Origin: Bacteroides sp.
Lineage (GTDB): Bacteria; Bacteroidota; Bacteroidia; Bacteroidales; Muribaculaceae
Direction: 5' to 3'
DNA length: 64,000 bases
NCBI GenBank assembly: GCA_014803765.1
Contig: JAAVBC010000028.1
Coordinates: 1 to 64,000, forward strand
Under the pieces are notes generated by a model. That model was not told where the DNA came from, did no database searches, and saw only the letters and a list, made by a program, of their open reading frames with translations. Positions 20,406 through 30,323 of this stretch are shown piece by piece. Both the position numbers and the translations under genes were made by a program. The first letter of the stretch is position 1. Each line of letters opens with the position of its first letter.

Positions 20406-20948
20406 ATGGCAACCAAGATCAGATTGCAGCGTCATGGCCGTAAAGGCTACGCTTACTATCCCATCGTAATCGCCGATAGCAGGGCACCACGTGATGGTAA
20501 ATTTATTGAAAGGATAGGTTCATATAATCCGAACACTAATCCTGCTACAATAAGTTTGGACTTCGACCGTGCTTTGTATTGGGTAGAAGTAGGTGCGATT
20601 CCTACAGACACAGTTCGTTCACTCCTTTCAAAGGAAGGCGTAATGCTGATGAAGCATCTTCGTGGCGGCGTTAAGAAAGGCGCATTCACAGAAGAGGAGG
20701 CTCAGAAGCGTTTCGATGCCTGGAAGGCAGACCGCAACAAAGTTGCAGAAGCAGCAAAGGCAAAGAAGGACGCAGCAGCAGCTGACGACGCAAAGAAGCG
20801 TTTCGAGGCTGAGGCAGAAAAGAATCGTCTGAAAGGCGAAGCAGTAGCAAAGAAGAAAGCTGAGAAGCTCGCAGCAGAAGAGGCAGCCGCTAAGGAAGCC
20901 CTCGAAGCAGAAGTAGCTGAAACAGAAACTGAAGCAGCTGCAGAGTAA
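20406..20948 (+). CDS. rpsP: 30S ribosomal protein S16 with long Ala/Lys/Glu-rich C-terminal extension
   Basis: [42 protein letters not shown]. Confidence 0.97.
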   Translation: MATKIRLQRHGRKGYAYYPIVIADSRAPRDGKFIERIGSYNPNTNPATISLDFDRALYWVEVGAIPTDTVRSLLSKEGVMLMKHLRGGVKKGAFTEEEAQKRFDAWKADRNKVAEAAKAKKDAAAADDAKKRFEAEAEKNRLKGEAVAKKKAEKLAAEEAAAKEALEAEVAETETEAAAE

Positions 20949-20976
20949 AAAAAGTCTTAAAAAAGTTGCGAAAAAA

Positions 20977-21008
20977 TTTGTGAGAATCAAAAAAAGTTCG
21001 TAACTTTG
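20977..21008 (+). promoter_or_regulatory. Bacteroidetes-type promoter for tRNA-Glu
   Basis: TTTG (20977-20980) -N20- TAACTTTG (21001-21008). Confidence 0.8.
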
Positions 21009-21059
21009 CAGAGCAAAAGGGAGATAAGCCGAGAGCTTTCTCAGTGATTCTCCCGCATG

Positions 21060-21129
21060 GCCGATTAGTGTAGCGGTTAGCACGCCACCCTCTCACGGTG
21101 GAGACTCGGGTTCGAGTCCCGGATCGGCT
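21060..21129 (+). tRNA. tRNA-Glu (anticodon CTC)
   Basis: gccgatt acceptor pairs with gatcggc; anticodon loop ctctcac; ttcgagtcc T-loop. Confidence 0.9.
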
Positions 21130-21133
21130 ACTT

Positions 21134-21162
21134 AAGGACTATCTTCGGATAGTCCTTTTTTT
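21134..21162 (+). terminator. Intrinsic terminator of tRNA-Glu
   Basis: aggactatc-ttcg-gatagtcct followed by T-tract. Confidence 0.85.
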
Positions 21163-21180
21163 GTTTTCAGGCTGATGGAG

Positions 21181-21240
21181 ATTTATGGGAGTTAATGGGA
21201 ACTTATAGGAATCTATAGGAGCTTATAGGAATTTATAGGA
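21181..21240. repeat. Degenerate 10-bp tandem repeat, six units (NNTTATAGGA)
   Basis: atttatggga gttaatggga acttatagga atctatagga gcttatagga atttatagga. Confidence 0.8.
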
Positions 21241-21255
21241 AGGATGGGATTAATA

Positions 21256-21296
21256 ATTGAAGAGCCCGGATGCGAGTTGCAGCCGGGCTCTTCAAT
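21256..21296. terminator. Strong hairpin between tRNA-Glu region and convergent TPR gene
   Basis: attgaagagcccgg...ccgggctcttcaat. Confidence 0.75.
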
Positions 21297-21350
21297 ATTG
21301 GGATTTTTGATTTTTAAGAGGAGATTCTTTTAGACAGGATATTTTCTATG

Positions 21351-22886
21351 TTATTTCAGGAGATGACGGATCGGCGCGATTGTCTGCCAAGGGGTAGATG
21401 AGCTCTTGAGTAGGTATTGATTCTGGAATCCGGCGTAACGCGCTTTCTCGAGCATCTCATGTGCTTTCTCAAGATCTCCTGTCTGTGCGTAATAGACAGC
21501 TGTCCAATACAAGGAGTCGGGGTCAGAGTTGGAGAGGAGACCGGATGCCACAGTAGTGTCGCCATCAAGCTTTTTGCCATTCTTTGCTTGAGCAATACCC
21601 TTGATAGCAATGTCGCGCGGAGTGCGTGCATCGTTGAGAATTATACGGTTGAAATCTCCGATTGCTCCCTTGCTGTTAGAAGCCATTTCCTGATTGACAT
21701 ACGCTCTGAGCAAGAGCCCTTCCATATTATCCGGGGCAGACATTACGACTTCATTCAGCGTAGTCAGCGCCCCATCTTTATCAGAAAGGGCAATCTGGAC
21801 CTCACTCTTTGTGAGGAGCGGATCAATTGAATTGGGCGCGGCTTTCACTGCTTTCTCGGCTTCAACGAGGGCTGCTGCATTATCTCCCTTTGCCAGTGCA
21901 ATATCGGAAGCCACAATGTAGGCTTCTGCAGAGGGAGAGAGCTGCAAGGATTTTTCTATTGCATCAGCTGCCTTATCAAGATCGTTGAGGCCAAGCTGAG
22001 CTTTCGCAAGACCAAGATATACACCGGCAGTGCGTGCCTCGGGATAAGTCAGTAATTGATCGAAAGCTACGACTGCCTGACTGTAATTGCCACTCTGCTC
22101 GGCAATGTTGCCTTTTAGGAAAAGGACAGGAAGTTTGTTTTCGGATTTATCGATAGCGAAATCCAACGCCATTGCCACGGCATTATAGTTTTTCTCGGCA
22201 AGAGAAATAAGAGAATTGAGCGCACGATCTGAATTTTCAGAAAGAGTAAACCCGACCAGATAATTCGTAGCGGCATTTTCGGGCTGATTCATGTCGAGGA
22301 AAAGGTCGCCGAGCCTGCAATATGTAATATAATTGGAGGGGTCAGCTTTTTCCGCTTCCTTCATCAGATCTTCAGCCTCAGTATAATTTTCCAGCATGAT
22401 GCATGCTTTTGCCATACCGAAATATGCCTCCTGGCTGCGAGATTTCATAGTCTGCATAGAGGAGAATGTGCGATAAGCATCCTGCGGCTGCTTATTATAC
22501 AGGAGGATATTGCCCTTCTTATATACGTTAGCATAATTATCGGGCTGCAGTGCGAGAGCATTATTTATGGCTGTCAGTGCCAATTCATAATTGCCGGTTT
22601 CGACGGCAGCATCGGCGAGGAGTGTGAATTCACTCAGGCGCAGATCTTTCTCCTTTGCAGGAGTGTATTCAATTGCTTTGGTGAGATCGTTGAGAGCGTT
22701 GTCATACTGCGAAATGCGGTAATACTGGGCAGCCCGCTCATAAAGTGTATTGTAATCCTTGGGATTCTGTTGAAGTATCTCGTTATAGCCGTTGAGCATA
22801 GCCCGCGTGATGGGGTTGATCTGCTGGGCGGAACAAAATAAAGAAGCTCCTACAGCAAGCATACAAAAGGGACGTAGAATTTTCAT
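21351..22886 (-). CDS. Secreted tetratricopeptide repeat protein
   Basis: Signal peptide and repeated TPR units. Confidence 0.88.
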   Translation of the reverse strand: MKILRPFCMLAVGASLFCSAQQINPITRAMLNGYNEILQQNPKDYNTLYERAAQYYRISQYDNALNDLTKAIEYTPAKEKDLRLSEFTLLADAAVETGNYELALTAINNALALQPDNYANVYKKGNILLYNKQPQDAYRTFSSMQTMKSRSQEAYFGMAKACIMLENYTEAEDLMKEAEKADPSNYITYCRLGDLFLDMNQPENAATNYLVGFTLSENSDRALNSLISLAEKNYNAVAMALDFAIDKSENKLPVLFLKGNIAEQSGNYSQAVVAFDQLLTYPEARTAGVYLGLAKAQLGLNDLDKAADAIEKSLQLSPSAEAYIVASDIALAKGDNAAALVEAEKAVKAAPNSIDPLLTKSEVQIALSDKDGALTTLNEVVMSAPDNMEGLLLRAYVNQEMASNSKGAIGDFNRIILNDARTPRDIAIKGIAQAKNGKKLDGDTTVASGLLSNSDPDSLYWTAVYYAQTGDLEKAHEMLEKARYAGFQNQYLLKSSSTPWQTIAPIRHLLK

Positions 22887-22901
22887 ATAATATGTGTTAT
22901 C

Positions 22902-23639
22902 TTACTTGTTAATATTTGCCGTCGCGTTTATAAAGTGGATCATATCGATTCCAACGAGAGCGGCAGTTTCTGTCCTGAGCCGATTGTCGCCAAATGTGAC
23001 AGGGATAAAACCGGCATCAACGGATTTCTTTACTTCCTCGGGTGAGAAATCGCCTTCAGGTCCAATCATAATGACTACATTCTTGCCGGGTTTATATTCC
23101 TGAATAAGTCTTCTGAGCGGGTATTCCTTATCGCAATATCCCATGAATTTCATGGCTGACTTACCCGGCTCTTCCAGCGTTATCTCCTTAATAAAAGATA
23201 GAATAGGAGTCGGCTCATCTATACGAGGAAGAAAGGTCTTAAGGCTTTGTTTCATTGCTGAAACCGCAATCTTTTGGAGGCGTTCGGTTTTGAGAACTTT
23301 ACGTTCGCTGTGAGTACAGATGATCGGTACTATTCTATTAATCCCGATCTCCACAGCCTTTTCTGTCAGCCATTCCATTCTGTCCATGTTTTTTGTCGGG
23401 GCAACAGCAAGGATTATATTGACATCCCAGCTTGGCGGAATAATCTCAGAGGAGATAATCTCCACCATTACACCGCGAGGATTTGGATCGAGAATGCGGC
23501 AAAGCAAACGCGATCCTTCTCCATCAATGACATGGATTTCATCTCCGGCGCGATGACGCAGCACACGCACACAGTGTGCCGACTCATCCTGAGGGAGAGT
23601 AGCTGTCGATTTTATGTCCGGGGCAAAGAATTGTATCAT
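22902..23639 (-). CDS. rsmE: 16S rRNA (uracil1498-N3)-methyltransferase
   Basis: HCVRVLRHRAGDEIHVIDGEG, IGPEGDFSPEEV, LGDNRLRTETAAL-type motif (FGDNRLRTETAALVG). Confidence 0.93.
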   Translation of the reverse strand: MIQFFAPDIKSTATLPQDESAHCVRVLRHRAGDEIHVIDGEGSRLLCRILDPNPRGVMVEIISSEIIPPSWDVNIILAVAPTKNMDRMEWLTEKAVEIGINRIVPIICTHSERKVLKTERLQKIAVSAMKQSLKTFLPRIDEPTPILSFIKEITLEEPGKSAMKFMGYCDKEYPLRRLIQEYKPGKNVVIMIGPEGDFSPEEVKKSVDAGFIPVTFGDNRLRTETAALVGIDMIHFINATANINK

Positions 23640-25039
23640 TAATTTTCTACAAAGCCATCGCCTGCAGCTTCAAATTCCTCTGCTTTGTCAACAGAAATTT
23701 TCGGTTTGTCAGCGGGCGTACGGAAGATGAATATGAAGAGGAGTGCTACAATCAAAGCATATCCGGCGAAGATTGACCAGGTAGTGGTCCAATCGCCGAC
23801 CATATAATCTCCTTGATATTGACAATAAGAGTTGACGATAGCGCCGGCAGCGAGCATACCGAGAGTAGCTCCAATGCCATTGGTCATCAACATGAAGAGT
23901 CCCTGAGCGGAAGCCTGCATGCTGGGAGCTGTCTGCTGCTCAACGTAGAGGGCTCCGCTGACGTTGAAGAAGTCGAAGGCTACGCCGTAGACGATCATTG
24001 AGATGATGAAGAGTATAACTCCCGGCATGGCGGGTCCGCCGATTGCAAAGAACCCGAATCTCAGAACCCATGCGAACATAGCGATCAGCATCACATTCTT
24101 TATGCCGAACTTTTTAAGGCAGAAAGGTATCAGCAGGATGCAACAAGCTTCTGAAATCTGGCTCAGAGAAGTGAGGAGTGTTGCATTGTTGGCAGCGAAG
24201 GAATCCATATATTGCGGGAAAGCCTTAAAGGAGGTGATGAATGGCGTGGCATATCCGTTGGTGATCTGAAGAGAGACGCCCAAAAGCATGGAGAATATAA
24301 AGAATATTGCCATTCTGCGAGAGCGGAAGAGTGAGAAGGCATCGAATCCAAGAGATTCCGCAATTGATTTCTTTTTATCGGCTGCGCGTGTGGCAGAGAG
24401 CGGACATGCAGGGAGAGTGAAGCAGTAAGTTGCCAGCAGGAGTCCTAAGATTGCACATACGGCAAGCTGATTGACTGTGTATTGGAATCGAGGATCAAAA
24501 GATGAATTATCTCCAAGCGGATTGCTGAGCATATATCCCCATTCTCCATCGCAAATATAGAAACCATTGACAAACCACATTGCTGCAATGAATCCGACCG
24601 TGCCGAGGACGCGGATGGGAGGGAAATCCTTGATAGTGTCCATCCCATTACGTTTAAGAATGGAGAATGCTACGGTGTTAGCCAGCGCTATTGTCGGCAT
24701 AAAGAAGGCAACGGAAAGGGTGTAAAGGGAGAAGATTGTTGCGAACTCTATTCCACCGGGATTAGCAAAACCATACCACCAGGCAGCTCCCATGAACAGA
24801 GCAGCCAAAAGATGGCAGAGTCCGAGAAGACGCTGCGGTTGTATGACTTTATCAGCGAGAATACCCATCAGAGCGGGCATAAAAATAGAGACTACTCCCT
24901 GGATTGCATAAAAGTAGGAGATTTGTCCGCCGAGTCCGTTAGCACCAAGGTAGTTGCCAATACAGGTTAGATAAGAACCCCAGATTGCGAACTCAAGAAA
25001 GTTCATGGCAGCGAGTTTGGTTTTGATATTGGATGCCAT
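23639..25039 (-). CDS. MFS nucleoside:H+ symporter family transporter
   Basis: MNFLEFAIWGSYLTCIGNYL; 12-TM pattern; stop overlaps rsmE start (TAATG). Confidence 0.85.
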   Translation of the reverse strand: MASNIKTKLAAMNFLEFAIWGSYLTCIGNYLGANGLGGQISYFYAIQGVVSIFMPALMGILADKVIQPQRLLGLCHLLAALFMGAAWWYGFANPGGIEFATIFSLYTLSVAFFMPTIALANTVAFSILKRNGMDTIKDFPPIRVLGTVGFIAAMWFVNGFYICDGEWGYMLSNPLGDNSSFDPRFQYTVNQLAVCAILGLLLATYCFTLPACPLSATRAADKKKSIAESLGFDAFSLFRSRRMAIFFIFSMLLGVSLQITNGYATPFITSFKAFPQYMDSFAANNATLLTSLSQISEACCILLIPFCLKKFGIKNVMLIAMFAWVLRFGFFAIGGPAMPGVILFIISMIVYGVAFDFFNVSGALYVEQQTAPSMQASAQGLFMLMTNGIGATLGMLAAGAIVNSYCQYQGDYMVGDWTTTWSIFAGYALIVALLFIFIFRTPADKPKISVDKAEEFEAAGDGFVEN

Positions 25040-25206
25040 CGTGAGTTTCAGATTTAGATTGCTTATTAAGTTAGATATTTACAGTTGTAGGAATTGCCTG
25101 TGAAAGTCAAGGCAATTTATTAAAAACAAAATTAAGGAATTCTGATGGTATTTGCAAGTGAATAAGCGCTTAATACACATAAAAACATACAATAAAAACA
25201 CACAAT

Positions 25207-25243
25207 AAAAAAAGTTCCTATGATCACTCACAGGAACTTTTTT
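25207..25243 (-). terminator. Terminator of tRNA-Met
   Basis: aaaaaaagttcct...aggaacttttttt. Confidence 0.75.
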
Positions 25244-25244
25244 G

Positions 25245-25318
25245 TAGCGGGACCGAGAATTGAACTCGGGACCTCCGGGTTATGAATCCGACGCTCTAAC
25301 CAACTGAGCTATCCCGCC
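25245..25318 (-). tRNA. tRNA-Met (anticodon CAT)
   Basis: Reverse complement ggcgggatagctcagttggttagagcgtcggattcataacccggaggtcccgagttcaattctcggtcccgcta. Confidence 0.92.
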
Positions 25319-25547
25319 ATTAAACACTTTAAGCAATTTTGCATCTGAGTTGTTTCTCATTTGCGAGTGCAAAGGTAGTGAGTTTTTTTGAATCCGCCAA
25401 ATTTTGGAGTAAAAAAATGCATTTTTTTTTGACGGGTGAGTTTTTTCGGTCCCATCAAGTGGGTATATATTGGGTATATATATTGTTTTATTCAAAGTTC
25501 TCTGTTAATTTTGTATTGAAGTTCTTTTTTGACTTCTTCCAATATAT

Positions 25548-26582
25548 ATGAATTTTATCAATAACAAGATATTTCACAGGTTGACCGATTGCCGGGCGTC
25601 TGTCGATTGGCGATATATGTGTGGCTGTGTAGGTGCGCGATATAAAGTTGCTTTCGCTTTCTGCGGTCTACTCCTTGCGGCAACCTTATTGACCTCATGT
25701 TTTACAGGAATTGAATCCACTGCAAAAATCAATCTTTCAAAAGAGGATAAGAAATTACTCAAGCCATCGGCGGAAGAGTTATTCCTGAGTGAGATCAAGC
25801 CCTTGAAAAGTAGCGAATGGATCCCGGGAAAACGTTTTTATGTGGCTGACTCAAAGGCTTCTATTCTGATGGATCAGAAGGTGAATGTAACGGGGGTAGA
25901 GGGACTTAATCCCGGTGATACCTTGATATATGAGGAATGTCGATACCCGATAGGTCCTGATGGAAGAAAACAGACGATCGTCGTGTTTTATCGCAATGGC
26001 GATCAATTTGAATTTTCTTCCTCAGGGGTTGCGAAAAGCGATAATGGCATAATGAGCGATATGATTCCCGGGGTGATTGATCTTGATATGATTGATGCAT
26101 CTCGTGCTAAACTTGTTAATAAAACTCTCTGGACTCTCTCCCGTATGTGGGAAGACGAAAAGGGGGGTAGACTTGAGGGACTGAAGTATGACAAAGTAAA
26201 AATTACATCGGTTGATGCCGGTTCAATGGTATTTCCTATTAAGGTCGGTTTTGTCGCGGATGATGGCAGAGAAGGATTCTATCATCTGAATTTCGGTAAT
26301 TCCGGTAAAGACAGTCATAGTTTCGCCAATATGTTCACTATGTCTGATCAGCGCAAACATTATCAATCAATTTCAGATAATGTATGGAAAAAGATTTGTC
26401 GGGGAGAAGTTGCAGTCGGAATGACAAAAGATGAAGTGAAGCTTGCAAAAGGGAATCCTTCGGAGGTTAATACAGGACATGACTATTCTCGGGCATTATT
26501 ATTATGGGGTTATCCGGATGGAAGCGTATTATATTTTGAAGATGGGATCCTGACCGGGATAAATACATATAAAAGAGAATAA
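25548..26582 (+). CDS. Putative lipoprotein of unknown function
   Basis: Lipobox-like LLTSC after hydrophobic stretch; start uncertain. Confidence 0.7.
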   Translation: MNFINNKIFHRLTDCRASVDWRYMCGCVGARYKVAFAFCGLLLAATLLTSCFTGIESTAKINLSKEDKKLLKPSAEELFLSEIKPLKSSEWIPGKRFYVADSKASILMDQKVNVTGVEGLNPGDTLIYEECRYPIGPDGRKQTIVVFYRNGDQFEFSSSGVAKSDNGIMSDMIPGVIDLDMIDASRAKLVNKTLWTLSRMWEDEKGGRLEGLKYDKVKITSVDAGSMVFPIKVGFVADDGREGFYHLNFGNSGKDSHSFANMFTMSDQRKHYQSISDNVWKKICRGEVAVGMTKDEVKLAKGNPSEVNTGHDYSRALLLWGYPDGSVLYFEDGILTGINTYKRE

Positions 26583-26593
26583 AAGAATAAGTA

Positions 26594-28429
26594 ATGGAAT
26601 TATTTGAAAAGGATAAAGATATAACATCGCTGACGACCTTTGGTCTGCCCGTCAGGTCGAGTCTCTATGCGGAATACGCCAATGTGAAAGAACTCATACG
26701 TATCTGCCGTTCGGAGGAGTATCGTGAGAATATAGTATGGCATATCGGCGGAGGATCTAATCTGCTCTTTGAACCCTATTTCGACGGGCTTATCCTTCAT
26801 TCCGGAATCAAGGGCATTATGCGCTATGATAAGAATGAGGAGGAGGTCTTTGTCATTGCGGGAGCCGGAGAGAAATGGACTGATCTCGTGGACTACTGCG
26901 TTGAGAATTCTATTGCAGGCTTGGAGAATCTCGCAGGTATTCCGGGAGAGGTCGGGGCTGCACCGGTTCAGAATGTCGGCGCGTACGGCGTGGAAGCAGG
27001 CGACTTTATTCATAGTGTGGAGTGTCTTGACAGGGAGACGCTTGAAATTGTGAAATTCTCCAATTATACAGAAGCTGAGAAGGAACTGAATCCCTGTGTA
27101 AAAGTAAATGAATGTGGATTCGGATATCGCACTTCAAATTTCAAGACGATCTGGAAGGATCGCTACTTTGTTCTTCGTGTAAGTTTCAAACTCAAGAATT
27201 CCCATAAAGCGGAGCATCTTGGCTATGGAGGGCTCAGTCGGTTTGCAGAGGAGCTCGGGCATTATCCCTCTATAGAAGAGGTGAGAGATGAAGTGATTCG
27301 TATTAGAGACTCGAAACTACCCGATCCGGCACTGATAGGGAGTGCCGGCAGCTTCTTTAAGAATCCGATTGTGAGGAGGAAATATTATGAGTATGAGATG
27401 CTTAATCTTGATTCCTCCATTCCTCATTATGATATTCCGGGAGATGATATGCATGTGAAGGTGCCGGCAGGTTGGCTTATTGAACATGCAGGCTTGAAAG
27501 GGGAGAGTATCGGTGGAGCAATAGTCTATCCGGAGAATTGTCTGGTTATTGCAAATAAAGGTGGGGCTACTTCTGAGGATGTCAGAAATCTGGCATTAAA
27601 AGTTCAGAAAACTGTCAATAAATGTTTTCACGTCACATTGATGCCGGAGGTGAATTATATAGACTCTTCAATTAAAGTGACTGTGTTGGGATCGGGAACT
27701 TCCAAAGGTGTGCCGGAACTTATGTGTGATTGTGGCGTATGTACATCTGAAAATCCCCTTGACCACAGGCTGCGTGCATCTGTTTATGTAGAGACAATGG
27801 GAGTGAAAATTCTCATTGATGCTTCTCCTGATTTCAGGCAACAGGCACTACGAGCTGACATCCGACAGATTGACGGAGTGCTTATCACACATGAACATTA
27901 TGATCATGTCGGAGGAATTGATGATCTTCGTCCATATTGTTTTAATGCACCGGTAGATCTTTATGTGCGTGAAGATGTCGACCGACATCTGCGCAAACGG
28001 CTTGATTATTGTTTTACGGACTCTCGGTATCCCGGAGTGCCCTCGTTCGATATGCACGTAATCGGGAACAGACCATTCTTCATTAAAGGAGTAAAGATTG
28101 AACCGATAGAGGTGATGCATGGTAAACTCCCTATCTATGGCTATAGAATAGGTAAATTCGCGTATGTGACCGATGCAAAGAAAATCGATGAAGAGGAGAA
28201 GGAGAAACTTTATGGATTGGATGTATTGATTGTCAATGCGCTGCGGGAGCGCGACCATTTTGCTCATTTCACTATTAAAGAAGCGCTGGATCTTATTGAA
28301 CAGGTCAAACCTAAAAGAGCCTTCCTGACTCATCTTTGTCATGAGGTGGGTCATCATGAGGCTTTTGATGCGTCGCTGCCTCCAAATGTTTCTCCGGCGT
28401 TCGACGGACAGCATATCTTGATCGACTGA
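26594..28429 (+). CDS. murB: Fusion of UDP-N-acetylenolpyruvoylglucosamine reductase (MurB) and MBL-fold metallo-hydrolase (PhnP-like)
   Basis: MurB motifs (WHIGGGSNLLF, GIPGEVGAAPVQNVGAYG, GSAGSFFKNP) then LGSGTSKGVPELMCDCGVC...ITHEHYDHVGG in the same frame. Confidence 0.92.
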   Translation: MELFEKDKDITSLTTFGLPVRSSLYAEYANVKELIRICRSEEYRENIVWHIGGGSNLLFEPYFDGLILHSGIKGIMRYDKNEEEVFVIAGAGEKWTDLVDYCVENSIAGLENLAGIPGEVGAAPVQNVGAYGVEAGDFIHSVECLDRETLEIVKFSNYTEAEKELNPCVKVNECGFGYRTSNFKTIWKDRYFVLRVSFKLKNSHKAEHLGYGGLSRFAEELGHYPSIEEVRDEVIRIRDSKLPDPALIGSAGSFFKNPIVRRKYYEYEMLNLDSSIPHYDIPGDDMHVKVPAGWLIEHAGLKGESIGGAIVYPENCLVIANKGGATSEDVRNLALKVQKTVNKCFHVTLMPEVNYIDSSIKVTVLGSGTSKGVPELMCDCGVCTSENPLDHRLRASVYVETMGVKILIDASPDFRQQALRADIRQIDGVLITHEHYDHVGGIDDLRPYCFNAPVDLYVREDVDRHLRKRLDYCFTDSRYPGVPSFDMHVIGNRPFFIKGVKIEPIEVMHGKLPIYGYRIGKFAYVTDAKKIDEEEKEKLYGLDVLIVNALRERDHFAHFTIKEALDLIEQVKPKRAFLTHLCHEVGHHEAFDASLPPNVSPAFDGQHILID

Positions 28430-28457
28430 GACCCCTTCTTACTTAACACCTATAAAT

Positions 28458-28497
28458 AACTCAGGCAGTATGAAAATCAATTCATACTGCCTGAGTT
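28458..28497. terminator. Bidirectional hairpin terminator, 17-bp perfect stem
   Basis: aactcaggcagtatgaa-aatcaa-ttcatactgcctgagtt. Confidence 0.85.
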
Positions 28498-28519
28498 GTT
28501 TATATAGAAGATAATTAAA

Positions 28520-29464
28520 TTACTTCAGTTTGAGGGACTGACCAACTTTGATGGGGTCGGTCGTGGAGAGATTGTTGAGCTTACGCAGTGTAGTAGCTGA
28601 CATGCCGTAAGCTTTAGCGATTTTCGTGAGTGTATCACCCTTCTTCACAGTATATGTTGACTTGGTAGTCGTAGAAGCTGTGTAGGGATTATTTCCATTA
28701 CTTTCCTTCTTGGCAAGTTCGCGTGAAGGCGCGTAGTTACGCGGTTGAGTATACGTTGACTTTGAGAAGGTGTAAGTATCGGTATGGGTTGTCTGATTTG
28801 CAAAGTCGAAGATCGCTTCGGGATTGATTGCATATCCCATATAGCGGGTCTCAAAATGGAGATGCGGACCGGTGCTTCTTCCGGTGTTACCACCAAGACC
28901 GATGGGATCACCAGCTTTGACAACCTGATTCGGTTTTACGAGATGGCGATTAAGGTGACCATACACCGTCTCCAGACCATTGGCGTGGCGAATGATTACA
29001 TAATTGCCATATCCTTTTGCCTCATAATTAGTGAGACGCACTTTTCCATCGAATGCGGCATAGACGGTGTCGTTCATCTTCAGACCGATATCCACACCCT
29101 TATGCATTCTTCCGAAGCGTGCCCGATAGCCATATTTTGAAGTGATTTTGCCTTTGTGAGGCATGACATAATTGGTGACATCAATAATTGCTGAATTCGG
29201 CACATCGGATTCACGGAACGGGTTGACGCTTTTGGAATTCCATCCTTCAGTGTAAATGTCAATCTCGGGTTCCGGTTCATCAACGAGGTCGATGAATGCT
29301 GAGTTGTCAATAATGCGGATCTGCTCCTTGGCTCCGACGTTCTTTGCCAGAAGCTGTTTATGCACATCGGAATGGGCGCGGGATTTTGTCTGCGCCGATG
29401 CTGAGGCAGGAGCTCCGAGGAGCATTGCAAGAGCTGCTATTCCGAGTAATTTAATTATCTTCAT
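28520..29464 (-). CDS. M23 family peptidase with C-terminal LysM domain
   Basis: KGKITSKYGYRARFGRMHKGVDIG, TGPHLHFETR; TYTVKKGDTLTKIAKAYGMSATTLRKLN. Confidence 0.95.
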   Translation of the reverse strand: MKIIKLLGIAALAMLLGAPASASAQTKSRAHSDVHKQLLAKNVGAKEQIRIIDNSAFIDLVDEPEPEIDIYTEGWNSKSVNPFRESDVPNSAIIDVTNYVMPHKGKITSKYGYRARFGRMHKGVDIGLKMNDTVYAAFDGKVRLTNYEAKGYGNYVIIRHANGLETVYGHLNRHLVKPNQVVKAGDPIGLGGNTGRSTGPHLHFETRYMGYAINPEAIFDFANQTTHTDTYTFSKSTYTQPRNYAPSRELAKKESNGNNPYTASTTTKSTYTVKKGDTLTKIAKAYGMSATTLRKLNNLSTTDPIKVGQSLKLK

Positions 29465-29487
29465 TATCTAAGTATCTTTTTTCAATA

Positions 29488-29952
29488 TTATTTTAATTCA
29501 TCACTGCCATAAAAGAAATTGAGATTCGACGGATTGTAGTCGAATATTTCTTCGGGCTTGAAGAATCTATTGATTTCAACTTTTGCGTTTTCTACAGAGT
29601 CGGATGCGTGGACAATATTTTCCTGACCACTCATGCAGAAATCTCCACGGAGAGTGCCGGGAGCAGCATTTCTGCCATTGGTAGCACCGGTCATTGTGCG
29701 GAATACATTTACCACATCCACGCCTTTGAGACACATCACTATTACGGGAGATGCAGTCATCGATTTTACGATAGACGGAAAGAAGGGGCGATCTACGAGG
29801 TGTGCATAGTGTTCGCGAAGGATCTTTTCATCAAGCTGCATCATCTTCATTCCGCAGATAATCAATCCGCGATTTTCAATGCGATCAATTATCCGACCGA
29901 GTAGTCTGCGCTCCACGGCAGATGGCTTAAGAATGACGAGAGTCTGCTCCAT
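29488..29952 (-). CDS. ndk: Nucleoside diphosphate kinase
   Basis: MEQTLVILKPSAVERRLLG; FCMSGQENIVHASDSVENA. Confidence 0.96.
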   Translation of the reverse strand: MEQTLVILKPSAVERRLLGRIIDRIENRGLIICGMKMMQLDEKILREHYAHLVDRPFFPSIVKSMTASPVIVMCLKGVDVVNVFRTMTGATNGRNAAPGTLRGDFCMSGQENIVHASDSVENAKVEINRFFKPEEIFDYNPSNLNFFYGSDELK

Positions 29953-30251
29953 AATAGAAATGAGTTTCTGTAGATAGATTTTTTAGTTAACGGGTCCGAA
30001 ACTTAGTGCGATAGGAAAATCAGCGGTTGGCAATCACTGGAATGCCCTAAATTCCGGTTTACGCTCCTAAAATTACTAATTTTCAATGTTATAGAAAAAT
30101 AATTTCGTAAATATTTTGAGTTAAAATTATTTAATTAATTGCTTTTTATTGGTGTAATGCTTTGACTATCAAATTAATAGTGCTTATTGATTTATTTTTT
30201 AACTCTTTGAGTCTCCTGCACATGTTATATACTCAATGTGCAAAAATAGGA

Positions 30252-30294
30252 AATGCCCGAATTTTCGGCGCGGTTGCGCGAAAATTCGGGCATT
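30252..30294 (-). terminator. Terminator of tnaA
   Basis: aatgcccgaattttcg...cgaaaattcgggcatt. Confidence 0.75.
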
Positions 30295-30323
30295 AGATTT
30301 ATTTAATTCCGGAATCGGGAATT

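Noticed and set aside
20628-21083. Minus-strand Cys/Leu/Phe-rich ORF of 151 aa
   Set aside because: Antisense to the Ala/Lys/Glu-rich tail of rpsP and the tRNA-Glu promoter; composition artefact.
25460-25485. Short direct repeat gggtatatat/gggtatatata
   Set aside because: Two copies in AT-rich intergenic DNA; too short to support function.
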